Source of the DNA: Paralichthys olivaceus
Taxonomy: Eukaryota > Chordata > Actinopteri > Pleuronectiformes > Paralichthyidae
DNA length: 64,000 bases
Assembly (NCBI RefSeq): GCF_024713975.1
Contig: NC_091107.1
Span: forward strand, 18,963,501-19,027,500
Reading direction: 5' to 3'
Of this stretch, positions 22,995 through 32,907 are shown one piece after another. The notes under the pieces are model-generated. The model did no database searches, was not told the origin of the DNA, and worked only from the letters and a program-made list of their open reading frames with translations. The position numbers were made by a program, and so were the translations under genes. How positions within the stretch are numbered: position 1 is the first letter of the stretch; every line of letters starts with the position of its first letter.

Positions 22995-23320
22995 CTCCAA
23001 AGCATACATCATGTTGCCGAAAGATATTGATCAGGAGAGAGACGGGTATGTAAGAATCTTTAAGGCATTAGCTAGAACGTGCTGCACAGAAGAGACGGTT
23101 AGCAACAAGATGTTTGTCCAAAATTGATGAGACAGGTAGAGGTCGGTCAGGGAGGCTGCCTACAGCAACGTTAAAGGATCTGCAGGAATTTCATCTAATA
23201 TTCTTCATTTGCCTGCAGCTTTTTCTCACAGAAAATATCAGACCCTGGTTTAAAAAGCATGTTGATCTGATGAGACCAAAGTTTTGACTCAAAAACAAAG
23301 CAACACATCAAAGAACAACA
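22995..23320 (+). mobile_element. Decayed Tc1/mariner-like transposase remnant
   Basis: Translated pieces in order match Tc1-type transposase landmarks: DGYVRIFKAL around 23040 (like the paired helix-turn-helix GYKRISKAL), RLPTATLKDLQEF around 23153-23195 (like TLKELQ), and 'ctgatgagaccaaag' around 23268-23282, which encodes the SDETK piece of the family. Frameshifts and missing parts make it non-functional. It lies in the presumed rps6kb1 3' UTR. Confidence 0.55.
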
Positions 23321-25444
23321 AACCAAGGTTAGACTTGGGCCAGAGCGATCTGCTTTTGCTCCAACTTCTTTTGTCACAGGATACTTATTAGGCTCTTGAA
23401 TAGTTTTTTACAGGTTATAGGTCACATCTAAGTTTTTTTTATATGACTCAACGTTAAACCGTGGTGTGTAGACTCTATCCACTGTCGATGTGCAGTCAGT
23501 CTGAGGAGTGGTGGATGAGAGGTGCTTCTCAAAGGAAGTAGATTTGCTTGTTGGCTGGATATTACCAGCTGATGAACGGTTGTTACAGTGTACTCAGCTG
23601 GTGTTTTATGATTTACTGGTGCTCTTTTATCCTCACGTCTGGACCATGTTACTTTTAGTGTTTGCGACTTGTCGCCTCCATCACAATGAGAGAATTGGGT
23701 TACAGGAGGCTTTTATTTCTCCCTCAACATGCCAGACTTTTTTTTTGTTTTGTTTCTTTAATGATCACCTTGTTCTAAGAACTTGCAGGTTACATTATGA
23801 GTCGAAGTAGAAATATTCCTAAAAGGTTCCACTTGGAACACGGCATTCCTTTACATTTGAGGAAAATAATCACTTTGCCTTTGTCGCCGGAGCGTGTGGT
23901 GAGGTGGGGGGGGGCACGACTTACGGAAAAAGCAGCTATAAAAAGATGGGCAGTGAAATTTCATACGAAAGCCTCGGTTCACCACAATCGATTGTGCTGT
24001 CTCGGCTGACTGGAATGCTTTCTGCAGGAGGCCTGTCCAGAAGCACCATTCAGTTTCTTTGCGTTGAATGTAAACAGAGTTGAAATGCCTTTTTGCGCTT
24101 CGTTCCGATGACCCCTCCGATGCAGCATTATTTTTTACCTCTTTTACTCGTGCAGCCTCATCGTCTCGTTCAGAGTTATAGTGACAAAGAATCATGTCGA
24201 CCTGGAACACGCTCCTCCAAATTGATAGCCCTGCGTTTCATTGATTCAGGCTGCATTCATTCATCCGTCTCATGTGTTCTGCATATGCTTTTAGTGCATT
24301 GACAGTAATAGGGCTCTCAGTGTTACGGGGATTAACCCAGAGGCATCTAAGTAAAATGTGTTCTAACTGAGATGTTTGACATGAAGCTGCATTTAGAGCC
24401 TCTGGAGTCAAAGCCATTTGAAACTGCATCTTAAAACAACCACACAGTCGTATGCAGATTTCCATGATACATATGAATTAATATTAATTGAATTGAATAG
24501 GTGTTTGAATGGCTCCCTAATATTTCTTTTGATTCAAATACTCGTTTTAAATTGACCAATTGCACTGTCTCAAGGAACCAAATCATTTTTTGCTGAATGA
24601 CGACTGTAGAGGACTCACTGATTCTGCGAGGTTCAAAGATCAAGCATTTTTTTTCGTATCCAACATTGAATTAATTGCTGTTTTGTTTCCCACGTTTTTA
24701 CTCAGATATGTTTTGTGTTTCTGTAAGTTACTTACATTTTTTTACATCGTTGAAGCTTGTGTTAAGTTCATATGTTTATTTAATGTGTCAGCCTGAGAGG
24801 ATCAATCTTTTTCTTTTTACCATTCCGGTCAAACCGCAGTCACTCCACTTTTTACTCTGTTTGGTTTCTTTGTTTGTATTTATTTGAAGCGCCATTGTGT
24901 CTCCGCTGCATTGTTCACACTATGCAAACTAAGTATTTATTACGTAGTATTATTTAGATCAGGCAGCAGAATGTGTGGTCATTTGATTTAGCATTTATTT
25001 CAGAGTATAATGATAAAACACGTGAGAGTAGAGTATGGTTTTTATTTCCACACACTTTCTTACTTCCAGCAACCTCAGATGCAGCTTTTTTTATTCTATA
25101 CTCGAGGACGGTGACCTTAATGTCTTACAATATTTATTGTGTAGTGGAGCATCATTCATTGAAGGTTTTCAAAAACACTTTGATATCTAAAACTTTCCTC
25201 GTTGAGAACTTGAAATTTATTTTGTCTTTTTTTTTTTTGCAGTGCTTAAAGTAAGGACAGATATCGTGGATTAAAGAAACTGATGCAAAAACCAATGGGG
25301 CTGGCATTGTGCCTTTGCTGACAGATTCCAGTGTGTATGTACAGTATGCTGTTTATTGTTCATGTGTGTGGAAAAGTTTGAGGTTGATCCATAAAGTTCA
25401 CTTCCTGTTAGATCTCTCAAGGACGTGCATTTCTTTGCTTCACT

Positions 25445-25450
25445 AATAAA
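25445..25450 (+). terminator. Candidate poly(A) signal of rps6kb1 (proximal)
   Basis: AATAAA in CACTAATAAATGACTG, about 3.0 kb after the stop codon. Confidence 0.4.
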
Positions 25451-25968
25451 TGACTGTCAGGTTAATGATTAGTAACTAACAATGATTCTGTTCTTGTATG
25501 TTTGAGATGCACACAAGAACAAATGTCATCAAGCTACTTTCAGGTGCAAAACTCCATCTCTGACTTGAACGAGTGTTTGAGTCGCCAATTAACATCATTT
25601 CTGTTGATTTACTCCTTCAGATAGAGCATGATAAACAAAGTCAAAATAAAAAATTTGCTCTGAGAACTTAAGAGGCAATGTTACGGAGAACAGGCAAAAT
25701 CAAATTTTATTGTGCGCTTACGTTAATGACATTTAGGGAATAATTTTAACTGCTCTTTGTTCTTTTAAGTCAAATATACTGTGGGGTCATAAAGGCACAA
25801 TCCCACATACGCAAATCCAAAGTAAACATTGTGGGTCATGTGCTTCACCACAGGAAGTGAATGTTTTATTCGCCTCCTCGCTCACAGATTGAAGTTTACA
25901 GGAGGTTCGCCTCTGAAACATCTGCACATATGTGACAAGGCCCTAAGACGGTAACAGACTTTACTGTT

Positions 25969-25974
25969 AATAAA
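25969..25974 (+). terminator. Candidate poly(A) signal of rps6kb1 (distal)
   Basis: AATAAA followed by ACGATTGTCATTGTGCTT, a T/GT-rich downstream element. It is only about 53 bp from the opposing rnft1 signal. Confidence 0.4.
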
Positions 25975-26026
25975 CGATTGTCATTGTGCTTCATGAAAAA
26001 AGTCACACATCGTTCAAATGTAAATC

Positions 26027-26032
26027 TTTATT
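26027..26032 (-). terminator. Candidate poly(A) signal of rnft1
   Basis: TTTATT on the plus strand (AATAAA on the minus strand), about 825 bases downstream of the rnft1 stop. Alternatives lie nearer the stop; this one faces the distal rps6kb1 signal. Confidence 0.45.
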
Positions 26033-26856
26033 CAGATACTTTATGGATCAAAATGGATCAAAATAACAGTGAAATGATTTTTATACATAATAAAATAGAT
26101 TCTCCCAGTCTTTGGTTTTTACAAAACGAGGCTGAGTCACCTCTATAGAAAAATAGTTTTTGTGTAAATCCTTTTTACCAGTTGAGAAAAAAACTTGTCA
26201 CCAAAAGCTGAAAGCAAAAGGCAAACTGTTCATCATGTTGACAGTTTCTTTATCCTGGTCTTTGGACCATGTGACTTTACTGTGTGCTCTGCAGTGAGGT
26301 TGTCGTCAGCCCTTCAGTCTCACATTTGAACCCGTTAAAGCAGCGAGCGCTCCTGAGCAGAGATGTGCAGCCGCTTTGTTCTGCACATTTATTATTACAA
26401 ATCACAAAAGTCCACAAATTTAGAAAACACTGGATAAGACAAGGTTAATGTTTTGCCTGTTTGCTCAAACGTATGATGGAGGAAACCTTTTTAAAATACT
26501 TAATTTTAAATATATTTTTCAATCTTTCCATATTTACAAGTAGACAACAATTTGCTGCCCCACAAAGAAAGTTTATATTAAGATTAAAAGGTATATAAAA
26601 GCAACACAAGGGGAAAAAACTTAACTGAAAAATCAAATGATCAACCTTCAGTTTGTCAGAGAGGAGGAATGTGCTGGTAAATAAGGCAGGAACATGTCTC
26701 CTGCAGGTGAAAGCTATGTGCCTGCACTGACCCCGGCAGCCCTCAGCTGATGAATCAAACAGTGTGTACAACATTACTTGTCAGTGGGGTTTGACAGGCG
26801 AAGAAAAAAAATCACATTAAGTACAAACTAATAGCAATGTCCCGCCCCCTCCTCCA

Positions 26857-26991
26857 TCAGTAAATCTGCAGGTGTGGAGATGTGGCTCCGTCCCTCCACT
26901 TGTAGACTTTCTCTGTGATCACAGTGCGGCAGAGAGGGCAGCTCTTCTCCCGGTTAAACCACAGAGCGATGCATTCGTCACAGAAAATGTG
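26857..26991 (-). CDS. rnft1: rnft1 exon 9 (RING second half, stop)
   Basis: 44 codons plus TGA: HIFCDECIALWFNREKSCPL, then CRTVITEKVYKWRDGATSPH, LQIY. It holds zinc ligands H383, C386, C389, C400 and C403. The minus-strand acceptor is TTGCACAG. Confidence 0.96.
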   Translation of the reverse strand, partial: HIFCDECIALWFNREKSCPLCRTVITEKVYKWRDGATSPHLQIY

Positions 26992-29900
26992 CTGTGCAAC
27001 AGAGAAGCAGCATCGTGTTAGTGCGTCCATACTGCTCCTGTGGTGTCATCCAAGTGTCCGTATGTTTTTAGTCTTAATGTCTGTTGTTATCCTCCTAGCC
27101 CGTAGCCGCATTCACGTCCACATGCACACACCGCACAAGCTTGGGCCCCTTGGACGAGAGCTTGTGCGGTTGTTTCGTTTTTTTTTTTTACGTGTGAAGA
27201 ATCAGTCACCATTTACTTCAATTGTATTGGACTTGGCTGCAACGCTGTTTACCCCTGAAACTCCTAAAGTGTGTTGTGGACTCAAACACTTCACCCACCC
27301 CTCCATCGACACAGCGGTGAGTAGATAATGAGTGAATTTTCATTTTTCTGTCAACTATCCCTTTAAGTAATAATTCGCTCCCCAGATAAAATTCCTATAA
27401 CTTCAGTCATGACAAAGCCTGAACAATGTTGTGATACGACAGACCTTGTAGTTTGGTCTTACCTGACAGAGTAGAGCTCGAGGCTCCCTGTAGTCTCCCT
27501 GACAGATGGGGCAGACATCTCCCGCCTCGCTGCACTGACTCCTAGTGGCTGCTGTGCCTGTGTGCTGAGGAACAAAAGAGAACTGGAATTACCGCCCTGC
27601 GGGGCAGATTCAGTTTACATTAAAAAAATTCCAGATTCATGGGGTCACTGTGACCTTTACTGAAATCTAATGAGAAATTCCCAAGAGTCAGATAGGAAAT
27701 GTCCTGTTCAAGAGGCCAAAGATATATTTTGTGAGGTCAGCATGACCTTGACTTTGACCTCAAATCTAATCGGGTGATCAGTGAGTCTAAAGGGGCCATT
27801 TGTGCCAAATTTGCAAGGTTTCTCGTAGAGTTCTTAAGATAAACGCATTCACATGGCAAAAAATGGGGTTTGTGAGGTCATAGCCGCCTTGACCTTTGTC
27901 AACCAAAATCAAATCCAATGAGTTCTAGTGCCAAAGTTGAAAGGATTCCTTCAAGGCGTTCAGTTCATCCTAGAGTCCAAGTGAATGATGCACAAAATTT
28001 GAAGAAATGCCCTCCAGGTGAATATGAAAACATAACGCCCCCGGTCACTGGCTGTCGTCGGTGCAGAGGCATGAAAAAAAAACCTCAACACAGCTGGTTA
28101 CTGACTCTGAACATTAACTTGTAAATAAAGTTGTAAACACTTACCTCGCCATTCAGACATATCCTCACAGTTTTAAATAAAGACGTCCACTGTCCATACA
28201 ATCCTAAAAGCTGCATCAAAGAGAAAAAGAACAAATCGAATTAAACAATTTGAACTGTTAATTAAACGCCAGTTTTTTCTTGTCAAAGTGTCACTTTAAA
28301 AGTGAATACAACACAGATCTACGGCTTCATCCACACTCATTCATTTCACTTTTGCTTAGTTTTCACCTGGTGTCCAAACTACTGACCCTTAAATGGAAAC
28401 CTTTGAAAACACTAGTTCTAAATTTTTTGTTGGAAAACTGAGATGCTATGTGTTTTCAAGTGTCTGTGTAAGAACAGATTATTTCTGATATAGAGCTTAA
28501 ACACTCGTCTGGACAGAAATTGTTTTGGTTTTAAAACACTAGAATGTTTTAGGTGTGGCTGCAGCCTCCATCTGTAACATTCCAGTTATCACACCTTCAG
28601 TATGAGGTAGACCAAAGCCAGCAGGACCCCTAGTGTGAGTCCAAGGGCCCCGTCAGCCTCCTGGTAGGTGACCAGGTAGCGGAACCACAGTGAAACTGGA
28701 GCCATGGCCTGGTGCACCTGACCCAGCTCCTCAGTCAGCATCATCCACCTCCCCTGGAGACATTAACAAAAAAATCACACTAGAGGACGACTGAGCAAAA
28801 ACTGCATTATAGTGACATTTGATTTCTTTCATCAAACAGCCCAATATTAAATCCACCAGTCTTACCTGGGTTCTGTATGTCACTAGTGAAGATGGCAGCA
28901 GCAGAATAAGGCACTTTATCCCCATGAAGAGGAACTTAATGATGAAATTGGTGATGCCGATTGCCCATAGAACCTCCCAGAAACCCAGCGGCTCAATGGT
29001 TGGGCTGAGGAAGATGAGGCTGCAAGGAAACCGACATTTAGGTTAAGTTCTATTCCCTCAAGCACATTAAACTGCTCCCCAGGCTTAGAAGTTTAATAAA
29101 GTGCAGTTCATTTAGGCCAGCATATGCATATAGGTCAATGTGACAGAGTAAAGGTGTATCTCTGCTGATTGCACCAGATGAGTTGGACCTTACCACTGGT
29201 AAAGTGTCTCAGTGAGAAAGGAGTAGTAAAGCAGAAGCGTTGAAAAGATCAGGAAGAGCAGCAGCCATATGCACTGTAGCTTTGAGTGATGATCCTAAGG
29301 GTCCAGACGGATAAAAACACAGTTTAGGATTCTAACAGCAAAGAAGATCTGCATCATGAATCAATGGCTTCCATGCTCTTGACTTACCTGAAGAAAAACT
29401 TGCGTTTGAATACTTTTATTCACATATAAAAAAGTTGTGAAGAGGCCAACCCCAACCGCTAGACCTGAAAAACAAAGAAAGAATTTGATGATCTTGTGTT
29501 CACTGTTTTTAAGAATGCTCTCTGCATAAGTCGTACCCACCAAGAGTATGTTGGATGACCAGTTTAGCACACAGTATAATGAGGAAAGGAAGACTCTTTT
29601 GGAGCCAGCGGAAGAGACAGCGAAGCTCAGACAGGGAGGAGCTGGGTTCTCCCGAGTCCACATCAGAGTCAGGCGGGTCAAGCTCTGGCTCCGAACTGGG
29701 ATGATGCTGTGCCCGATTATGTCCGTGTGAGTGTGAATGGGGGTGGCTGTGGAAACTGACTCTGGACCTCCTGGATGATGATGAGCCGCCACCAGACTCC
29801 ACAGGCTCGCTTGTCATGGGCACCCGCACCTCGTGGCTCTCAGGGTTAGCAACAGCTGAACCAGAGCCCAGCGTCCTTGTGAGAGGACCTTGTTGCAGCG

Positions 29901-30863
29901 TCAGGGGCAAACCGTTTCCTGCATGAGCGTCCCGCTCGCTTGAATTGGGCTGCATTACAGTAGGAGACTCCCTCAGTATCAGTGCTCGTCTGGAATCACT
30001 CCTTTCACAGAGAAGACAGGACAAGTCAATGTATCTGTACAGCACATTTAAAAACAACAAAGTCAAAGTCAGCTTTATTGTCAATTTCTGCAATACATAC
30101 ACAGACATATTGAGGAATTGAAATTTCTCAAATTTTCTCCCCATCAACACAGATTTAAGTAAAAAACAGTAAACACTGAATAAAAAGTCTTAATATAAGA
30201 AAATATTAGCAAAATATTAAAGAAGTATAAGAAGAAAAGGTACAAAATATTAAATATAAAACAGAGGTTGAACAAGGACAGTGCTATACATCGCTTGTGT
30301 TGTTTTATGTTGTGGCTATGAAGGACAAAGAAATGTTAAAATCACTTTGAGGAGGTCTGCTACAAAATCATAGGAGTCCAGCAAACACACCAGTGCTCCC
30401 TCTGGGAGAATGGCGTGTTCCTCAAACCCACAGAAATCATAAACCATCAAAATCTTGTACTCTCTGTGAATCACAGTGTCAGTCGTGACTCTAATTCCTT
30501 CATTCCCTCTGCGTCAGGACACTTACTGTTTGTGACTGTTTGTAACACAGCATCAACAGAGATCACTGTGTTGAGTTAGCTGGAGTTTTGTTCGCTAACT
30601 TTAACTGACTAGATTAGCAGGTAAAGGTGCAAACGTTAGCTCATCCTGATCGTCTCAATCTTTGTATGGGTGTTAATGAGAGTCCCACCAGTCTCTGATC
30701 ACACACCACACACAGAGGGAGGAACAGATAGCAAACAGCTGACCGCTTCCTAACCAGCACTGGGCTGTGGTTAGCATTAGCAGCTAGCTGTAGTTTGCTC
30801 CCGGGTCACACAGACGGCTGTGAAGGCTGCGGCTCACCTGTCATTCTGCACCCGGAGTTTCAT
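26857..30863 (-). CDS. rnft1: RING finger and transmembrane domain-containing protein 1, 9 coding exons
   Basis: ER-membrane E3 ubiquitin ligase; human RNFT1 is linked to ER-associated degradation (family knowledge). Exons in coding order: 30838-30863, 29541-30001, 29388-29464, 29194-29294, 28866-29019, 28595-28753, 28145-28210, 27463-27564, 26857-26991. They sum to 1281 nt, 426 aa plus stop, near the human length of about 435. The N-terminal part is hydrophilic, with a serine stretch, a histidine-rich run (SFHSHPHSHSHGHN) and an acidic patch. Several hydrophobic membrane segments follow in the middle (for example LIILCAKLVIQHTLGLAVGV and WLLLFLIFSTLLLYYSF). The C-terminal C3HC4 RING uses C366, C369, C381, H383, C386, C389, C400 and C403. 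The last residues are DGATSPHLQIY. Phases agree throughout and all zinc ligands are present. The gene is tail to tail with rps6kb1, as in human. Confidence 0.96.
27131..27366 (-). mobile_element. MITE-like element with terminal hairpin in rnft1 intron 8
   Basis: Read on the minus strand it begins TTAAAGGGATAGTTGACAG at 27366 and continues through 'gaaaattcactcattatcta' and 'cactttaggagtttcagg'. It shares this series with 31122-31270, in opposite orientation. Its other end carries a perfect 11-bp inverted repeat, CCGCACAAGCT (27131-27141) and AGCTTGTGCGG (27159-27169). Confidence 0.65.
27463..27564 (-). CDS. rnft1: rnft1 exon 8 (RING first half)
   Basis: 34 codons, HTGTAATRSQCSEAGDVCPI, then CQGDYREPRALLCQ. 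It holds RING ligands C366, C369 and C381. The donor is CAG|GTAAGA; the acceptor is best placed at CCTCAG, although two CAGs a few bases further would also keep the frame near. Confidence 0.93.
27625..28090 (+). repeat. Dispersed teleost repeat in rnft1 intron 7
   Basis: Series 'gtcactgtgacctttact', 'tgaccttgactttgacctca', 'gtgccaaatttgcaaggttt', 'agtccaagtgaatgatg', then 'tcactggctgtcgtcggtgc' and 'agaggcatgaaaaa' is a well-known fish interspersed repeat that typically sits in introns. It has no coding capacity. Confidence 0.7.
28145..28210 (-). CDS. rnft1: rnft1 exon 7
   Basis: 22 codons, LLGLYGQWTSLFKTVRICLN, GE; the linker between the last membrane segment and the RING. Phase 0 both sides; acceptor GATGCAG, donor GAG|GTAAGT. 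Confidence 0.95.
28595..28753 (-). CDS. rnft1: rnft1 exon 6 (membrane segment)
   Basis: 53 codons: GRWMMLTEELGQVHQAMAPV, SLWFRYLVTYQEADGALGLT, then the hydrophobic helix LGVLLALVYLILK. Donor AAG|GTGTGA, acceptor CTCCAG. Confidence 0.96.
28866..29019 (-). CDS. rnft1: rnft1 exon 5 (membrane segments)
   Basis: Encodes LIFLSPTIEPLGFWEVLWAI, GITNFIIKFLFMGIKCLILL, LPSSLVTYRTQ; at least two hydrophobic helices. It begins by completing C222; donor CAG|GTAAGA. Confidence 0.96.
29194..29294 (-). CDS. rnft1: rnft1 exon 4 (membrane segment)
   Basis: Encodes DHHSKLQCIWLLLFLIFSTL and LLYYSFLTETLYQ plus two bases of the next cysteine codon. Donor TG|GTAAGG, acceptor CCTTAG. Confidence 0.96.
29388..29464 (-). 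CDS. rnft1: rnft1 exon 3 (membrane segment)
   Basis: Encodes LAVGVGLFTTFLYVNKSIQT, QVFLQ, after completing the glycine codon G|GT. The acceptor is TTTTTCAG, the donor CAG|GTAAGT. Confidence 0.95.
29541..30001 (-). CDS. rnft1: rnft1 exon 2 (hydrophilic N-terminal region)
   Basis: 461 nt encoding SDSRRALILRESPTVMQPNS onward. It carries the SSSSRR and histidine-rich HSHPHSHSHGH stretches, an acidic segment (EPELDPPDSDVDSGE) and the first hydrophobic stretch LPFLIILCAKLVIQHTL. The donor is best set at CTTG|GTGGGT, the only choice that keeps the frame into exon 3. The acceptor is GTGAAAG, weak in pyrimidines but phase-consistent with exon 1. Confidence 0.88.
30056..30340 (-). repeat. Retroposon-tail repeat in rnft1 intron 1
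   Basis: Begins 'caaagtcagctttattgtca' and runs through 'gaggaattgaaatttctc' into A-rich sequence, the usual 3' end (read in reverse) of an abundant teleost retroposon. No open frame of an element remains. Confidence 0.5.
30838..30863 (-). CDS. rnft1: rnft1 exon 1 (start codon)
   Basis: Eight codons, MKLRVQND, plus AG of R9, with donor AG|GTGAGC. The start is chosen because it is the only ATG in this GC-richer exon that gives an open frame into exon 2. An upstream or internal start (for example at M25, MQPNSS, in exon 2) is possible. Confidence 0.75.
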
Positions 30864-31090
30864 GGTAAGCTCTCGGTCCCCATGTGATACAGCGTCCGAG
30901 GCGCCAAGCTAAACCAAACTAAAGGGAACTAAAAAGAAAACCAAGTTTCTTAGCTTCCGGGCTAAATCATAATCTGCTCATTCAGACGCCCGGACCTTGT
31001 TTACGGCTGCAGACGTCACCAACTTCTTCTGGTGGAGTTTTCACGGCGTATCGGATGTGACGCGCTGCGATACCTCCACCTAGTGGTAGG
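30864..31090 (-). promoter_or_regulatory. rnft1 promoter region with CRE-like site
   Basis: CpG-richer sequence directly upstream of exon 1. The plus strand has GACGTCAC at 31012-31019, minus strand GTGACGTC, one base off the palindromic CRE TGACGTCA and compatible with ATF/CREB-type factors. A second GTGACGCG occurs about 31058. A CTCF-like motif with one mismatch (CTCCACCTAGTGG) lies at 31074-31086. Confidence 0.4.
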
Positions 31091-31121
31091 TGTTTAAATG
31101 ACACTCATGTTGGCTGGACTA

Positions 31122-31270
31122 TTAAAGAGATAGTTCACAGAAAAACGAAAATCATGTCATTATCTGCTCACCAACATGCTGATGGAGGGGTGGGTGAAAT
31201 GTGTGAGTCCACAAAACACCTCTGGAGTCTCAGGGGTAAACTTTGTTGCAGCCAAAAATATTTTCATGAA
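31122..31270 (+). mobile_element. MITE-like element, second copy
   Basis: Begins TTAAAGAGATAGTTCACAG and continues 'gaaaatcatgtcattatctg', 'gatggaggggtgggtgaaat', 'gtgtgagtccacaaaacacc', 'tctcaggggtaaacttt'. This is the same order as the intronic copy at 27131-27366, read from the other strand. The right end is decayed. Confidence 0.65.
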
Positions 31271-32499
31271 TGAAATAAAGTCTCAGTTGCATTAAAATAA
31301 AAAGCACACGTTTAAATCATGAAGTCAGGGATGACTGAATTTCATTTAGCTGCTTCAGCTTCAGGCTCCGTGTGTGTGGACACTGTCATTGTTTATTGGG
31401 ACGCTGCGCTAGACCTACATGATCAGGGACACATTGCACATCATTAATATAAATTAAAAAAGAAAACATGTTTTCTTTTGCTTCAGAGAACATGAATGAA
31501 ACAAGGTTGTGCTTTCCATCAGCATCAGCTCTTCAAATAGCCAAGTACTTATTAAAGTTCAGTCAGCAAAATGATTTCAATATATCCTAAAATGGAGCTT
31601 TTATTTTATTCAACTGCAGAAGGTAAAAGGCCTTTACTTAAGGCATTAAGATATAGAAGGGACTTTATTCCTACTTTCCTGTGTGTGATCCACTCTCATT
31701 TGACTCTCAGCCCTGCCCCCCAGCCTCACAACATACAGAGGTTTACACCGTACATCCAGATGTGTTAGGTTTCAATTATTACAAACACTGCTGTAGACAC
31801 TCGCTGCCCGTATTTCCACTTATGGAGACAGGTTTCCTCTAAATCTTTGCTGAAGTCATTGATCGTTTTAAACCTTACCAGCCATCTGTCTTTTATTTGT
31901 TTGTTTTTTTAATTGGATGTCAGGAGCCCTCGGCCCGTGTCATGAATGTGATGCGGTGGCATCACTGAGGTTTAAACCCTGCCTACCATCAGTCTAACCT
32001 TCACACTCCACTAAGGAGGCGTTGAAAGCTTTTGATCCAGCCCCATGGGACCTCAGATATTCTGGCAGCCCACAGCCCGGCTCACCACTGAGCCTCAAGT
32101 TCATAGTGTTTCTCCTTTAAGGCTTTCAAAGCCTCTGTGGGAGCTTGTGGGTTGATGGTAGGCACTATTGATAGGTCTCTCAGTCACAATAGTGACATAT
32201 GAATGGGACATGTGGCTGTCATCAGTCCACTCTTTCCCACAGAGGAGAGACTGGTAGCTACTGGTCAGGAACCAGTCCTCAGCTGTCCCAGGACGGCAGC
32301 TCATTGGTCAGCCCAGGGACTAGAGCTGACTTTAGACCAAGGGTTCCTTTGTACAGAGTTCACACTGTCTGTATTTGTTTCACTGAGGTTTTAGATTTGT
32401 TTCCGGTGAGGGACTGTTGAGTTATCAGTGCCTTCACCACCAAATTTAAAATTTGAACCTTTTTTACATTATTAAATATGGATATATGTGTGTGTGTTT

Positions 32500-32523
32500 G
32501 TATATATATATATATATATATAT
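32500..32523. repeat. (TA)n microsatellite
   Basis: Twelve TA units preceded by a short TG run. Confidence 0.9.
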
Positions 32524-32893
32524 TTACCTCAGAATAGTGACAAAGTTCTTTGAATCATGAAATTTGGGCTTTTACAGATACAATTCTTCTTTGAATTCAG
32601 ATTTTCTGTTTGATTTTCTTCTCCTTGTGAAAGCCTCAGTGATGTACTATGTGTGAACAATAGAAGTGTCACCGAGTTTCCGTTTTTTCTGCCAAGGTGT
32701 CTTATTAAAAGCCAGCCAATGAGCTGACCTCAGTCACTTGTCCGTCCGTCAGCGAGCTGCAGGTGTGTGAGAGGTGAAGCTTTGGGCCTGGTATTGGTGC
32801 CAGCCCAGCTTCCCAGCTCCATGGACGCTCCACCCTTATTGCCTCTCATACTGAAGACACACCTGGAGACTATTGTCTCATTCAGAGCTGATA

Positions 32894-32907
32894 TGAGCAG
32901 GGGGCGC
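32894..32907 (+). promoter_or_regulatory. CTCF-like motif
   Basis: TGAGCAGGGGGCGC fits 12 of 14 positions of the CTCF core, including the strong AGCAGGGGGCGC part. It lies about 2 kb upstream of the rnft1 start. Its orientation is opposite to the 10502-10515 motif on the other side of the rps6kb1-rnft1 pair. Confidence 0.45.

Larger units (their letters stand above)
22418..25975 (+). other. rps6kb1 3' UTR and downstream sequence
   Basis: No coding exon is visible between the rps6kb1 stop and the poly(A) signals that precede rnft1. Canonical AATAAA hexamers occur at 25445-25450 and 25969-25974, so the 3' UTR may be about 3.0-3.5 kb unless an earlier variant signal is used. A decayed Tc1-like fragment lies at about 22995-23320; the rest is AT-rich unique-looking sequence. 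Confidence 0.5.

Noticed and set aside
29509..30150. 213-codon minus-strand frame read as one protein
   Set aside because: Only 29541-30001 is real coding sequence (rnft1 exon 2). The upstream part is intron 1 with a retroposon tail, and the last codons run past the splice donor.
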